DNA of 64,000 bases. It comes from Larimichthys crocea. Lineage: Eukaryota; Chordata; Actinopteri; Sciaenidae. The stretch covers positions 3,834,642 to 3,898,641 of the forward strand of contig NC_040013.1 in NCBI RefSeq assembly GCF_000972845.2, read 5' to 3'. The position numbers and the translations under genes were made by a program. Position 1 is the first letter of the stretch, and every line of letters begins with the position of its first letter. Positions 35,532 to 48,787 of this stretch are shown one piece after another. Under the pieces are notes generated by a model. It did no database searches. It was not told the DNA's origin and was given only the letters and a program-made list of their open reading frames with translations.

Positions 35532-36134
35532 TCATAGTGGCATCATGTTCCTGCTCTCCTCCTCATAAATGTCAGGGATCTCCCCCATGGAGGAGGACAC
35601 CATGCGGACGGAGTTGCACCCGCGGAGCTCCATCTCATACCGGACCAGCTGTTTCCAGAAGCCCTCATTCGGCCTGGCCATGGGTCGACAGGTCTTCACC
35701 CACCTGTGGGCCTCCAGGAGAGTCACCCCGCGGTGCTTCATCAGGTATGCCACGCACAGGGCGACGGAGCGGCTCACGCCGGCGTTGCAGTGCACCAGTG
35801 TGCGTCCTCCGCGCCCGGCGGTCAGCTCGATTTTATCCGCCACCTCGTCAAAGTGATCGCCGAGAGGAGACGCCGGGGTGTCGGACACCGGGATGTGCAC
35901 GTACTCCACACCGGGAGGAGGATGGCGGCTGGTCTCGGTGACGTTCACGATGCAGGTGATGTTGCACCGGGTCAGCTGAGAGCAGTCTGTGGCCGCTCGG
36001 GCATTACTGACATACAGATGATCCGTGACGCGGCACAGACCTGCAAGACCTGCAGGAGCTGCAAGATCTGCAGGAGCTGCAGGACCTGCAAGATCTGCAA
36101 GACCTGCAGGAGCTGCAGGACGCGACTGATGCAT
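35532..36134 (-). CDS. Atypical dual-specificity protein phosphatase, DUSP14/18/21 group
   Basis: This single-exon gene encodes 200 residues from the ATG at 36134. The enzyme class dephosphorylates phospho-Tyr and phospho-Ser/Thr. The active-site loop HCNAGVSRS spans residues 115-123 (nucleophile Cys116, phosphate-binding Arg122), and the general acid is probably Asp85 in PVSDTP. AYLMKHRGVTLLEAHRWVK, CRPMARPNEGFW and the C-terminal MVSSSMGEIPDIYEEE...MPL match DUSP18 and, slightly less, DUSP14. It lacks a MAP-kinase-binding domain, as this small class does. Residues 6-33 are a low-complexity Ala/Pro/Gly/Leu segment encoded by a 9-bp minisatellite, not a family feature. The frame stays open upstream to 36311, but the added residues look non-coding, so 36134 was chosen; a start inside or after the repeat remains possible. 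Convergent to tgoln2. Confidence 0.9.
   Translation of the reverse strand: MHQSRPAAPAGLADLAGPAAPADLAAPAGLAGLCRVTDHLYVSNARAATDCSQLTRCNITCIVNVTETSRHPPPGVEYVHIPVSDTPASPLGDHFDEVADKIELTAGRGGRTLVHCNAGVSRSVALCVAYLMKHRGVTLLEAHRWVKTCRPMARPNEGFWKQLVRYEMELRGCNSVRMVSSSMGEIPDIYEEESRNMMPL
36041..36121. repeat. 9-bp coding minisatellite, nine units
   Basis: Nine tandem copies of CTGCARGAN (+ strand) read on the - strand as a (L/P)-A-(G/D/A) tripeptide repeat at the N-terminus of the phosphatase. Confidence 0.9.
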
Positions 36135-36314
36135 CAACTTAAAGCTGCAACCAAAAAAAAAGTTGCAAGTTGCCCGGGACGTGATGCATCCAGCTGGAAG
36201 GTAAGCCAGGAAGGCCAAATGTGTGTGGGCGCAAGCAAGGTGTCGCCCCCTGCTGGATGGAGTCTGCATGAGGTAAACATGAGCACAGGAGTGCTCTGCA
36301 AAAATGAGCAATAA

Positions 36315-39300
36315 CTCATAGTAAGGAGGAAACTGCTAAGAATAAGTGTGGAAAGAATATAATATAAGAGAGTAAAAATCTACATGATCCACCCATTAGA
36401 TGTTAAATATACAAGAAAGTCTTCATCCTCTGCAGTAGACATGAAGCTCCATGAGCATATTTAATAGAAATCAGGCCAGCAGTCAGTTTCAGAAACCATC
36501 CCATCCTGATACAACTGAACACAAACTGCAGGATTCCAGTGGAATAATAACAGGGTTTATGCAGAAGGTTACATTTAATATACCTATTTAATATATAATA
36601 TCTAGTCATATAGCAAAGGATCGATAAATGTGAGCACATATGCACTGTTACTGTCAATCCCTAAAGTTATTTTATATTTAGTCTCTTAGCTGAGTCCAAG
36701 GTGACTTTCAGAGAAGATGCGAAGTTTGACTGGTGCTGGGACTCAGCACAGGAATCTGATATTAATGGCTGCTCTCCCATCAAGCTGTCAGTCATCCGAA
36801 CACTGTAGATAGATCCATCTACATGATTTGAGTTGACATCTGCTAAAGAAATGACACAATGCACCACTCCACAACATAACCATGTTCTCTAATGAAGACA
36901 TCAAGTATATTTGACCAACAGTGTTTCACAGGAGGACGCTTGTGAACAGCTGTTCTATTCACACTTTTCTTTTTTTTGTCTTTTCAATCTAATTTTCAGT
37001 CGATGAAATCAAACTTTTTGTTTCAACTTTTACTCCAGCAGTCAACGGTGTGCAGAACTTTTCAGTATTCGGTGACGTTGGACCGTCACACTAACCACAA
37101 ACTTCTTGAGAATCATTACAAAGTTTCAAGGAAAACCTGTAACCATGGTGACTCACGGTGCCGGAGGAGAGGGAGAGACGCTGAATGACGTTTTTCCAGA
37201 GTAGAGTCGTGGTTTCACACATGAAGCAACCTGTTGACTAAGTAATAATTTAATGCCAATATAAAAAAGAATTAGGCATTCTTATACAAAAATAAGCACT
37301 GCACAATCACAAGCTTTACATGTAAAACAGTTAACCCTAACCCTTTACATGTCATTCTGTTTTGCAGTTTCTAACACCTGCTTGACACCAAAAGCAACAA
37401 ATTAAACATTTTATTGTCATTGTTTTTCACAATAATTGAGGTTGAGGCGCCGAATCTGCACTGCATCAGTTCCACGTGCAATAGAAATGTCTTGCAGCCC
37501 AAGTGAAGAGGCTACGGAAAAATAACAGCGCAGATATAACAAAGTAACCTGATGTTTCCATAATAAAGGCTAGTTGTCAACAATTGATGAGGGTACATGC
37601 TTTACCTGGCCAGTGTAGCGGGCCCCGGCCTGGTCCCCGCTGACAGATGTATAGATAACCCTCTGATAGAATGTTTATTTAACGTATTATCAACTTCATT
37701 TTAACTTTCTTTACTGCAATCATAAATTATTTCTGTTATTCTGTCTGCATTACAGCACTGGGAGTTACCATTTTTAGGTAACATTCAGATTAAATGTCTA
37801 TTTTTTTCATATTTCCAAGAAATAAACATCAAAATTTGCATTAAACCAGAGATACGCTTGAGCGTTTTGATATGAATGGATTTATGCTCTTTGAATTCAG
37901 ATCAGCAATTGATCTATCTTCATATTTTAAATGTGTTTCCAAAACTAAACTATTTGTTTAATTTTTGATATATTGCCGTTTAGACTCTGGCCCTTATACC
38001 TTTTAAAATTCTATATATTAACTTCAAATGCCTGAGTTAATCTGTATTCTCTGGCCTCTTGTAGAGTTTATATCCACAGTATAGCTGCAGGGATGACAGA
38101 GTCAAATCAAATTTGGTCCCGGCTAAAATACCTCAACACATATCAGATGAATCGCCATGAACTTTTGTACAGACATCCGTGACGCTGCCCGGATGGTAAT
38201 TTCCTGCTGACTTTGTGATCTGTGATCCGCTGACTTTTTCCTCAAGTGCCACCATGAGTGTGAGGCGAGTGTGTATGAAGCGGCAAAGGAAAAGGACACA
38301 CATGCAGGAAGTGTACAGATATTTGAACAGTGAGTGATAAGTTTACAAGCAAAGACAGAAGTAACTGAGAATCTACAGATTAGCAGGAACAAGGGAAGGT
38401 ATAAAGTAGATGCAGGCACAGATTAGAGTTCAGATCCAGGGTACAGAGGCTGGAAAGCAAAGCGCCATTGACAATCTGGCCAAGAGCAGGTGGAGATTGG
38501 CTGGTGTAAATGTGGAGGGTAATTGGAGAAGGTGGATGTGGATGAGTCCGGTAACTGGTCCTTGTGGGAAAGTGTGAAGACATCTGACGGATGGATAGAT
38601 GAAAAGAGAACGGCGAGTCTGGAGAGTTCCATCTTAATCTTTCAGATTATTTCAGACAGTAAAACTGTACCTGAGCAAAAACTGTTACTGTTATTGGACA
38701 TTTTCTGTCATTTACCTGCAGGAGTAGTATGTATTTTAATCTGAGGGATAATATTCATGTGGCTGTGCAGAGATAATTCAACTTTCAGCCTCGCTGAGAG
38801 CTGCAGACGCCACTTTGGGGGTCCAGTGTCATTAGAAGACCCTCAAGATCACGCACAGATCTCAGCATGTCGATTAAAAACACTGTTCTGGTTGTTGCAG
38901 GTTTACATCAGGATGCCATGCAGGCTGCATCAGTGCAGTTATAAATAAATACAATATGATTTCATAGGTCAGTTTTCTCAGATGTGATGAGGGATCCAAT
39001 AGTTTGCAGTATATTGTAGAATCATCGTCTATATTAAAGTATCATGATTTAGTCTGGCAGTCTCATCCCTACACAAGATATCCCCAGATCTCATGAGTAT
39101 CTCACTTCCTGTAGCACCACCCTGAGGCCCAAAAGTGCACCATCCAAATCTCTGAAGAATTTCACGCTCACCAGAAAAGAAACCCCCTTTAGTTAAACCT
39201 TTCCCCCGACGCCAGCCTTACTAGTCTAGTCCATCTAAATATAGATTTTCATCCATCCAGCATTTTTCATTTTCACACGACCTTCGCAGCCTCATTAAAC

Positions 39301-39542
39301 ACTGGGTGGTGTGTGTTTTTTAATCTGGTGGGCACAAATTATTATTATTAATCTTATTTTCATTAGAACTACCTCATTTTAAGACTATAGCTGACACCTT
39401 CTTTAACGCTCCTCTGGTTTATAGTATGTCTATAAAACACAATGAAACAACGTGACAAAGTTCTTCACGTTAAACAGACACGAAAGCACAATTACAGAAA
39501 TAATATTCATAAAAGAGGCACATTGTAATACTGAAATCGTTT
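36315..39542. other. Intergenic, no gene recognised
   Basis: AT-rich sequence with only short open frames lacking family resemblance. Nothing but low-complexity runs and a two-unit telomere-like TTAACCCTAACCCT near 37.33 kb was noticed. Confidence 0.6.
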
Positions 39543-39620
39543 ATTTTCTTTCATTTTGCACGTTTCATGCCTGATTTTTTATGTTAAATCAGGCGTGAAA
39601 GGTGCAAAATCAAAGAAAAT
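39543..39620. other. 78-nt near-perfect hairpin
   Basis: The arms 39543-39577 and 39586-39620 pair over 35 bp with three differences (one is a G-U wobble as RNA) around an 8-nt loop. The size and stem suit a precursor of a small RNA, but a tiny palindromic transposon is equally possible. No known microRNA was recognised. Confidence 0.7.
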
Positions 39621-41413
39621 CATTAGATTCATCAGAGAAGTTTGAGATCAGCTGTCATCATTGATATTCATGTATTCATGTAGCTGCATGTGGATGGGGT
39701 TTATTGTTCTTTAAACTAAATAAGACACAGGAGCAGCATGTGGAAACACATGAGTTAAGAATCAAGCTGAACATCTATATTAGTTTAGTTACAGTGGGTC
39801 CCTTTAAGTCAAATTATAGCAGAATACTGTAGTGTGTGTGTGTGTGTGTGTGTGTTTTGTTGTGTATTAGCTGCTGGTGCCTGCAGGCAGTCCTCGGTTG
39901 CCCAGGAAACACAGATGGTGGATGAAGGGCGCGCATACAAAAGAGCGTAAACCTGTGGCAGCAGCTGGAGACCGAGACCGCTGATTAATTCAGGTCTGTG
40001 CAGTCCTGCTTTAGTCAAAGACGTCGCTGTTCTCTTTAATACCTCCCATCCATTTCTTTGTCCCGGGGCTTCCGTCTCCACTTCATCCTGCTTTCTCCCT
40101 GGACTCCCCCCCCTCCGTCAGTGCGCAGCTGTTGTTGGCACTCCCACATCTGCTCGTCTCAGCTCGGCAGCCATACAGACGATGGACGCTCATGTTAGTG
40201 CGTATACCGTGGAGGTCCGGAGGGCCACCAGCCTTTCACTGCAGGCGTGGTGTTTGAAGCTTGCCCTCAGCGTGGACAGAAACAGAAGAAGACGCAGGAG
40301 AAGGAGGTGCAGAGGTGGAGGATCTTTTTCGCACCGTCTGATGCTGCGGGACAGGTGCGCAGGAAACCTGGAGATCACCGGTAGGAACAAAAGATCTGAT
40401 CCTTCCTCATATACAACGATTTTTATCAAACAGGTTGAAATGTTTCCTATCTGCTGTTCGATTAGATCAACATTGACTCCTTTAATTTCCTGCAGAAGGA
40501 GGGCCTAGACATCCACGCAGGGTTTATGAATATTAAAATATGCTTATTTATAGAAAAGATATTTCTGGTGGACACATTAGACACAGGTTAGAATGAATGT
40601 TTATTTAATCTTTGATATGTTGTAGGGATACAGCATAGCCTGCATGGTTTTTCAGTATACATCATGAGCTGCAGCTGCTTTACAGGATTTTTAAACTCTA
40701 AGAGATCAAATCATGATTTATTTGATCAATCTGAGGTAAATATAAGACAAGGCGGGCTGTGAAATATGACGAATCATCCTCCTGTAACATCAGAGATATT
40801 CATGTTTAAATATTCCACACCCTTATTTTCTATGCTTTTATTTTGTAGGCAACCTCGTGGACGGTGTTGCATGGCCTTTGCACTGGATTCATCTCCACAG
40901 CTGCTGACATGTCACCAGTCAGACCACATGGGAGGATCCGAATGGGGGGACCATCAGCAGGACAGGTTATGTGTACAGGCCTGGATTATCTTTATTAAAA
41001 TCACGAGGGAGGTTGATTTTTCTGTGGCACACATGACACAGACGGAGTATTTAGCTGAATATAGACAGCGAATGTCAGTGACGCCTATCTCTAGTGACTT
41101 ATATCTCCTCGCTGTGGGTGTATTTCAGTCTCATTTGTGTCTAAATAAAAAAGCAGTAAGACAGAGTGAGAGAGAAACCATAGAACCAGAAATCTCTGGG
41201 GTATCTCGAACAGTTGGGTCGCGTCCCACTTTTCTGCTGCTTTGTGTTGTGTGTCCCTCTCCAGTTACACTGATGGGAAAGAAGATCAGGGCTCGGGACC
41301 GGACCTCACTCGCCCGCTCCATCAACCCGTCTACTGTGCTGCCTCACAGACTGGTACAGGATCTGTCAGTAGATTTACAGCATGGTGACTTTTATTTCCC
41401 TCATATTCACCTT

Positions 41414-41444
<31 letters not shown>

Positions 41445-44250
41445 TGTGACTTGTTATATAGGTCCAGATGAATATAAACTGCAGAGGCAGTTTTTCTATC
41501 TCGCTTTTGCCCACGTACAGGATGTGTGTGTGTGTGTGTGTGTGTGTGCTAAGCCTCTGAAGCTGGCTGAGAGTGCAGATAAATGGGGAACAGATAGAAC
41601 ATGGGAGATTAGTTATGTGTTAAATCGCTGCCATATTTTCCCGCTATATGCTACTATCCTTTCCAGGATTATGGTTAAGAGAGGAGATAAACCAAACTGA
41701 GAGTGGTGACTGTGACTAAATCAGATTAGCATAATCAGCTTTTCATATTCATTATTCAACATTATTCAGGATTATCCAAGAGAGAGAGAGAGAGAGAGAA
41801 AAAAAGTTTGTTAGACCAGGACAAAAATGTGTCTTTAAAAGCACGTCCTTTGTGTTGACGGTGTGTTAGGAAGCAGGAACATCACATCATCATTCACTTT
41901 TCGACTGTAACAGCTTGTCATGTCATTCCTCCTGCAGTGATGGATGCACGGTGCCATTACAGCTGTCCCGTACCTTCAGAAGGAGACGATCCACGTTCAA
42001 ACCCACCCACCAACACCACCCCGCCTGCCTCCATCCCCAACCGAGAGACGACTTCTGCTGCTCTTTGTGCAATCTGTGAAAACGAGTTTAAAAATGCAAC
42101 CGCTGCTTTCGCAGTCAGCATGATCAGATTTAGCAGGGAGGTAATTTCAGGGCTGGTGTTTTGAGTCTAAAATAATTTGCTGCAGTGCTCTCCTTTTTTA
42201 AAAATATGTGTATTTCATCCTGACTGTGAGTAATACTAATACAGCTTCATCCACCCACACACTGGTTTTTTTGTTTACTCTGGCTGATGAGGAACACTGA
42301 CACTGCAGCATCAAACACCTCTCACGCCTGTTCGCTTCAGCTGTCGTGCGCGGTCACCTCCTCTCCTCTGTTTCCTTGGTTACTCTGTTTCACATGTTGG
42401 TCCCTTCTCCCCGTGTCGAGACACTTTAAATCCACTCGAAAAGCGTCTTCGCTTTGACGCTTGCTGTCCCGCGCGTGTTAACTTCTCACCAAAGCTTGCG
42501 TGCAATCTGTGCCAAATCCAGAACTGGAAAGCTCTGATATTTTAATCCTGCAATGTTGGGAAAAAAAAAATCTGCTGAAGTGTGTGAGGATGACTAGTTT
42601 TCTCACATTTTTTTTGACAAAGTGTAATTCACACAGTATGTTCTTTGTTTGTCTTGAAAGCTCTTAATTTGGATGTGATACCAGCGCACTGTGTGTATTT
42701 TAACTGTAGCGCGTGGGTGCGTGCGTGCATGTGTTTGTGTGCATGTGCTCTATTCGTGTGTGTGTGCGTGTGTGTTTGTTCCTGTACGTGTGCATGTGTA
42801 TCATGTCTGTCTGATAAAAACAGACATTTGCAACAGTCCTGAAGCTTTTAGCTGCTTTACGATGATTTCCTTCTAGCTGCAAACTTTAAAAAAAGAATGC
42901 CTGAAGCTTCTTCTTTCAGCCACTGGATGTACCAGAGAAGGGATAAAAAAATATTTACAAATGATTCTTAGCATTTGTTTCGACCTCTTGGAAGTACCAG
43001 TTAGGTGGGGATTCTCGTGATTTAGATAATCACAAGAATGTCGCTGAAAATTAATGGTGTGTAGTTTTCTAAATGATGCCTGCTGGCATTAATTAAACTG
43101 TCATGATGCCTACAGCCCCACCATCTGATACTTAAGCAAATTACAGCAAATGCTAATAATTATGTGCAAATAGCTTTTTGCCCAGTCTGGATTCTACTAA
43201 CAGAATCTCACTAATATCTAACAGTACTAATGTCTGCTAACAGTCGGATGATTACTAACCTGTACTGCTGATGGCTGGCCTTGTTCTTTCTAACCCATTG
43301 ACTAACCCTCTGCTTTATGCCCGCAGTCTGATGCACACACTCCTCTCTCATGCTCCTGCAATCCTTCTTCTAGAAAAAAAGACCATCTTTAGATTGATTA
43401 TTAAAGAAGAAAATCCCACGAAAAAACCTGTTAAAGCGAGCGAGTCGAGAAGGGTTTCAGGACTTGGGAAAGGGATATGTCATTAACCACTAGATGGAGG
43501 AGAGAGGAAAGAAAAGAAAAGAGGAGCAGAAACAGCTGCTGGTACCAAACTGGGTTGACCACATACTTTGGAAGAAAACCTCACAAAACCTGATTATGAT
43601 CTGAATCCAAATCCCATGACTGTGTCACGCTTCACAGGCTAAATTCACGTCATCAGGCGCCCCCCTTTCTGTCCCTGCCTGTCTGCTGTGTGGTCAACCT
43701 TCCCAGGTGAGTGCTTGGCTTGTGGTCACGCAAGCCAAGCAAAGCTCAGCTCCACTTACTAACGTATTACGGTGTTGACACTAACAGCGGCGAGGCTGTA
43801 GAAGGTCCACCTGTTGCTCTTACTAACATCTCTGTTCTTTATGACTATGGAATCAAATAATCCCATCTCTTATTGAATCTGTGATGAAATCAAAGCATGC
43901 CTTGTGGTACTAGTGATGTTTATTAAATGACATCAGATGGAAGATTCGATCCAAAACATCTTCTAGTGCCATGAGTACATACTCAACACAAGTCCTCATT
44001 AACAAGCGAGACAGAAGCTACTAACATCTCCTGAAGTTAAATTAACAGAGACTAACCAAAGAGCTTTAATTAGCTCTCTGCAAAACTAACAAACTAACCT
44101 ACTAATACACTAATAATCTAACAACAACTAACTAAAATCACTAATGTTGTGCTGAGTGGCTGGATTTTAGTGAAGCAGCCTGATTTGGAGGAGTTGCGTC
44201 ACTCACTGAATGTACTAACAAGATTTTTGAAGAAGTTTCCAAGAATTACT

Positions 44251-44298
<48 letters not shown>

Positions 44299-47200
44299 TG
44301 TGTGTGAGAGAGAGAGAGTGTGTGTTTGTACAGTATGTGTGTGTGCAAATGTGAGTGCCTTTTTTCCTCTCAAACAATAATTGAACATATCAGTGCAGAT
44401 TATATTCATAAGAGCAGTTTTTTAGATAAATGTATCCTCAGCCTAGCACAGCACCAGGTAACCTCTCAAACACACTGTGTGGAAGTATCACGCATGGAAA
44501 GATAAACAAAAAAAATCAATGTACACAACTGTGTTTGTAATTTATTGCTCATTTCTCTGCTGTCTTTTAGACTTTTGTGATCATTTTCGCATCTGAATAA
44601 ATTTTTTTATTGTATTGTCTCTTTTTCCCTGATGTATTTACATGAAATGAAAAAATTGCAACCATAAAATGTCTAATATAAAAGATTCCACCCAGGCAAG
44701 CATGCATATTGTCCACAACAGCAACAAATGGCACAGCAGAGTCCTGTCCGAGAGCGTGTTTTCAGCACCCAGCCTGGAAATTACAAGGTATTTTATGTCT
44801 GTGGCGATATGGAGTGTAAACTCCAGGAGTGCAATTATCCAAAATAACATCTCTGCTCTCTTGATTGCTGTAATCATACCGAAGCATGATTACTGACGCA
44901 GCACGTTGGACACCTGCAGAGTCCTGGCTGTATTTGATTTTTTATTAAGAAATCTTATTTTCAGAGAGGCTGTGTAATTCACCAATAACATGTTTTCAGG
45001 GCTTTGTTTATTTATAGAATTTTTTTTATTCATGTTTATAGGTAATACAATTACATCACCACCTTTAAATGAACGTGTCCTGCGTCACGGTGCCTCGCAT
45101 TGGTGGGAGGATTTGAAGATTTCCATGATTGCAGTGTTACAGCAGGGGGCAGCAGCTCATCAGGTTAGACGACTTGATGTTTTTTTTTTTTGGTGCAGTG
45201 TTTGCTCCTTTAACAGCGTATTGGATGTTCTGCTTTTAATTGCAGCCACTTGGACAAATATTAGTGATGATACAATGATTTCACACTCTTTATTATAATG
45301 AAACAGTTTTTTTTTTTTTACTGTACTGTTGTTTTAAACAACACAGGGATTAGAAATGGCGACATTCGACATAAAGGGGAGATGCTTTTGCTGGTTAATA
45401 CGGTTAGTAACGTGACTGCTGCTCCGTTGCTTGCTGAGCGAGTCAGAAATTGCCCTCGTAAAGAGGTGCAAATCAAATTCTGATCATCTCCTTCCTCTCC
45501 ATCTCTTGCTGGGCAAAGGTCAAAGGTCATCCATCTCTATATTAGACTCTAAATGGACAGCCACGAGCGGCACGATCAATTTATTCATTTTTATTTATCT
45601 ATTTTTAACAAACAGCCATCATTATTCTGGCGACCGCAGCTAAATGTCATGCTGGTTTATGTGGTTTATGACAGAGACCGAAGGAGACTGAAAGAGGAGG
45701 GAGGAGGGTTTTTTTGTTGCACACTGAAACGCACAAACACACACACCTCAGTGGACCTTCATTCCATCGTCCTCCTCCTCCTCCTCCTCTTCTACTCGTG
45801 TCAGACAGAAGGGGCTCCTCTCTGCCCCCCATTTGAGCCCGATGTGATCCAGATGACGGGGGTTTCCAAAGGTAGGAGCAGCGGGGCCCGGGGTCTTCAT
45901 GGGTCAGCTGTAATTCACCGCAGAGCTCAGAAAGCAGAGTTTTAACACACACAAAACCTCTCACAGAACAGTGAGGCTCCACTTAAAGTCTTAAATATCA
46001 CACAGACTCCAGTTCAAAGGCAAAGGTATGTTGGGATGAAAAACATTAATCGGCTTAATGATGTTCTTCTAGCGAATGGTTAGTTTTGCCGGTCTTTGAA
46101 AGCACACTAATGCTCCACTTTACAGGGACTTGGATGCCACAGAGGCATCTGTGGCCCAGAGAGAGCCATGGAGAAGAAACAGTGCGGCCTGGCAAGAAAT
46201 AATTCCAGAATTATCTCATCGGTTCAGTATTTCTGGAGGTTTTACCGATTATCTATTTCCGCTTGACTCTTTTCCTTGAGTAAAATGAGGAATGTCTGTG
46301 CACAGTGCATGTGTGTGTGTGTGTGTGTCTGCGTGTTTATGTATGTGATCCAGAAGCAGCTCGCTGTAACCAGAGCCTCCATCACAGGGAGGATGTCTGC
46401 TGAAATAACAGCTCACTGCCTCCAACGGAATTTGTCTGTAAGCTGTAAAAGATGGCGAGAGGGAGAAGAAGAAGAAGAAGAAAGTGTGCTCTGGAAGTAT
46501 TTCTCTCGGCGGCGCTGTAATCAGCAGCGCTCGGCCCTGTGGAGTTCAAAATAGTAAATCTGCTCAAAAACAGTTCAAGGGCTGAATATAGATTGCTCTC
46601 CCTGCAGGTATGTGTTTGTATGTGCTGTACGTGTGCCTCCGCTTGGCGTTTGAAAGAGAACGAGTGAATCTGATTATAATGTAGAGGTTTGCTATTTTTA
46701 CTTTTACAGGTCTGATTTTAGGCCCGCTCTACTGTACGTTCACCGCCCGTTAAACGTGTTTCACGTCCAAGATATCACCCATGAAGGTGCATGTTTGCGA
46801 ATACACATGAACCAGTGTAATTTAGTGGTGAGATCCCTGTATTTCCAAATATACAGGAGAGGGAGAGCACCAGACAAATCATAGAAACTCCTCCCTGCAA
46901 AATGTCAACCGCACTCCACTAAAACAACCCACCGAAACGTCTGCATCTTTAAGTCTTCCGTAGACACCAGCAGGTGTGATAATAAAGAAAAATGCAGTTT
47001 ATTAGCAGAGCCTTCTTTATTTGTCAGAAATGTCTTTTTATGTTCCACCACAATTTGCAACAAAGCAAATGTTCCTTTGCAGTTTTTTCTTCATGTATCA
47101 TAAACTTAGCTCTTGCAGTCTCCTACAAAGCAGATACAGACAGACCTCAGAGCTCATGGCCGACGCTCATATTATTTTGGGCCCCAATACAAGTATTGGA

Positions 47201-48787
47201 GAGCAGGATTGACTTCCATTCCAGAGCAGCTAGAATTTGGGTCAGGGGTTGCGGGTCTTTAAATGTACAATAGGGGCTTTAACACAAGGGCAGGGGGAGT
47301 TCACGAAAAAATGGTTTGCAGACCTTTAAAAAACTTGAAGGAGGAAAATCCAGCTAATCTCTCTGAACAGGGCAATCTCTGTTTCTGAGCAGGCTGCAGG
47401 TTCTTCAGATCAACAAAACATCCAGAGACTGACATGACTGAGAACCACAGGACATAATGTGGTTCAAGTATTTTGGAAAATCTGAGAGTACAGATTATTG
47501 TTCTGGTTTATGTTGATGCAAAAATTACTTGCATTCTTGTAGCGCAAGAGTTTTCTCCAGAGTTAACCCACAACCATTTTCTTCTCTCTTTGCTGATTCT
47601 TGCTTCACGTCCTCCTTTTTTTTCCTGCTTCTAAACTTTTTAAATCGTCCTCCATTAAACTATTCCACACATGATCTGCTTGCATTAGACTGTTTGACAC
47701 ACGGCCTGCTTGTCGCACCGTTTCCCCCTCCCCTTCCGCGTCTTTCTTCCAAACACTACGTCCTGTTAATAGTGTGAAAATGGTGATATTAAGTCAGAGA
47801 CCTGGTGCTTCCTAAATGTCTTTCTTTCTCCCCGCCTGCAGCCAACATTCAGAGACTAGATAAGTGGACAGTCAGAGAGGTCCAATCTGTCCTGCTGGCT
47901 GGTGAATGATGGACAGTAATTAAAAGTTAGCTAATAACCTCTTCACACCTGACATTTCAACAGGGAGGTCCTGGACACCATTATCTACATATAGATTAAA
48001 CAGCGTAATTGGCAAGGAGATAGGGTTAGGGAGGATCGCGAAAGGAAAAGGAGAGAGAGAAGAAAAAAAAAAGGCCAGGCCATTGCCAAACCATTAAGCA
48101 GAATATCTGAGTGACACTCTGATTTTGCTCCTCTTGCTAATGCGACAGGAATTGAGCTGAACTAAAATGCTAAATAAATGAAGCCTATCTCGGCGTGGTT
48201 ATTACCGGGGCAAACATCGGCCACGGAAAATAGCTTTAATTTCATAATAATTGCTAGATGGACGTGACTCGTTAGAGACACAATATGAGAGTGAAAGGAG
48301 AAGGAAGAGACGGAGAGGAGGAGGAGGAGGAGGAGAGGGGGGTGAGGATGGGAGAAAGTCTCCTCCGGATGAATGCTGTTAGTTGGGCTGCACCACTTTT
48401 GCTCCCACACACTCGCAATTTGCACAAAGTCATTGATAAGCGATGCCGCGGTGTGATGAGATGGAAATGGAGAGAATTAGTTGCACTTGTCATTAGCACT
48501 GTGGAAACGCGAAATACTTCATTTAGAAACTAAAACACTCCTGAATGAGTTTTTACTGCACAGGTTCGCGTAGTTTAACACTTTTACAGTTCCCACAGGT
48601 TTGCATTTAACACTTAATAGGCTATTACGCATGCATCATATCACAGCGTTCACAATTTGCGATGGCTTCACTAATGAACATGATATTTAGTTATAGAACC
48701 ACTCGGCTTCCTCAGGCTTACGGGAACCGCTGTCATCCCGTAGCTCCATTAAGGCTTTTTAGTCGGTTTATTTAATGCTCAGCCGTG
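39621..48787. other. Gene-poor region with microsatellites and possible exon-like segments
   Basis: No recognised gene. (TG)n or (CA)n arrays occur near 39.84, 41.41, 41.53, 42.75, 44.25 and 46.31 kb. The 40.0-40.4 kb stretch is CpG-richer with a possible transcription start. Several segments with good splice signals (40.85-45.87 kb) are discussed as a finding. The 48.0-48.5 kb stretch looks like conserved non-coding DNA. Confidence 0.55.
44252..44306. repeat. (TG)n microsatellite
   Basis: A long, nearly uninterrupted TG array with one TA interruption, followed by a short GA array. Confidence 0.95.

Noticed and set aside
36135..36311. 59 extra N-terminal codons for the phosphatase
   Set aside because: The upstream part has no resemblance to the family and reads as ordinary 5' sequence. 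The ATG at 36134 is the nearest one upstream of the catalytic domain.
35706..36314. 202-codon + strand frame
   Set aside because: Antisense to the phosphatase gene, inflated by the 9-bp repeat and GC-rich codons; no homology.
37328..37343. Telomere-like TTAACCCTAACCCT
   Set aside because: Only two units, far too short to indicate an interstitial telomere.
45553..45945. 130-codon + strand frame at 45.6 kb
   Set aside because: As one continuous gene it is unconvincing (CT-repeat leucines, no signal or domain). Only the 67-nt piece with a strong acceptor is kept as a lead.
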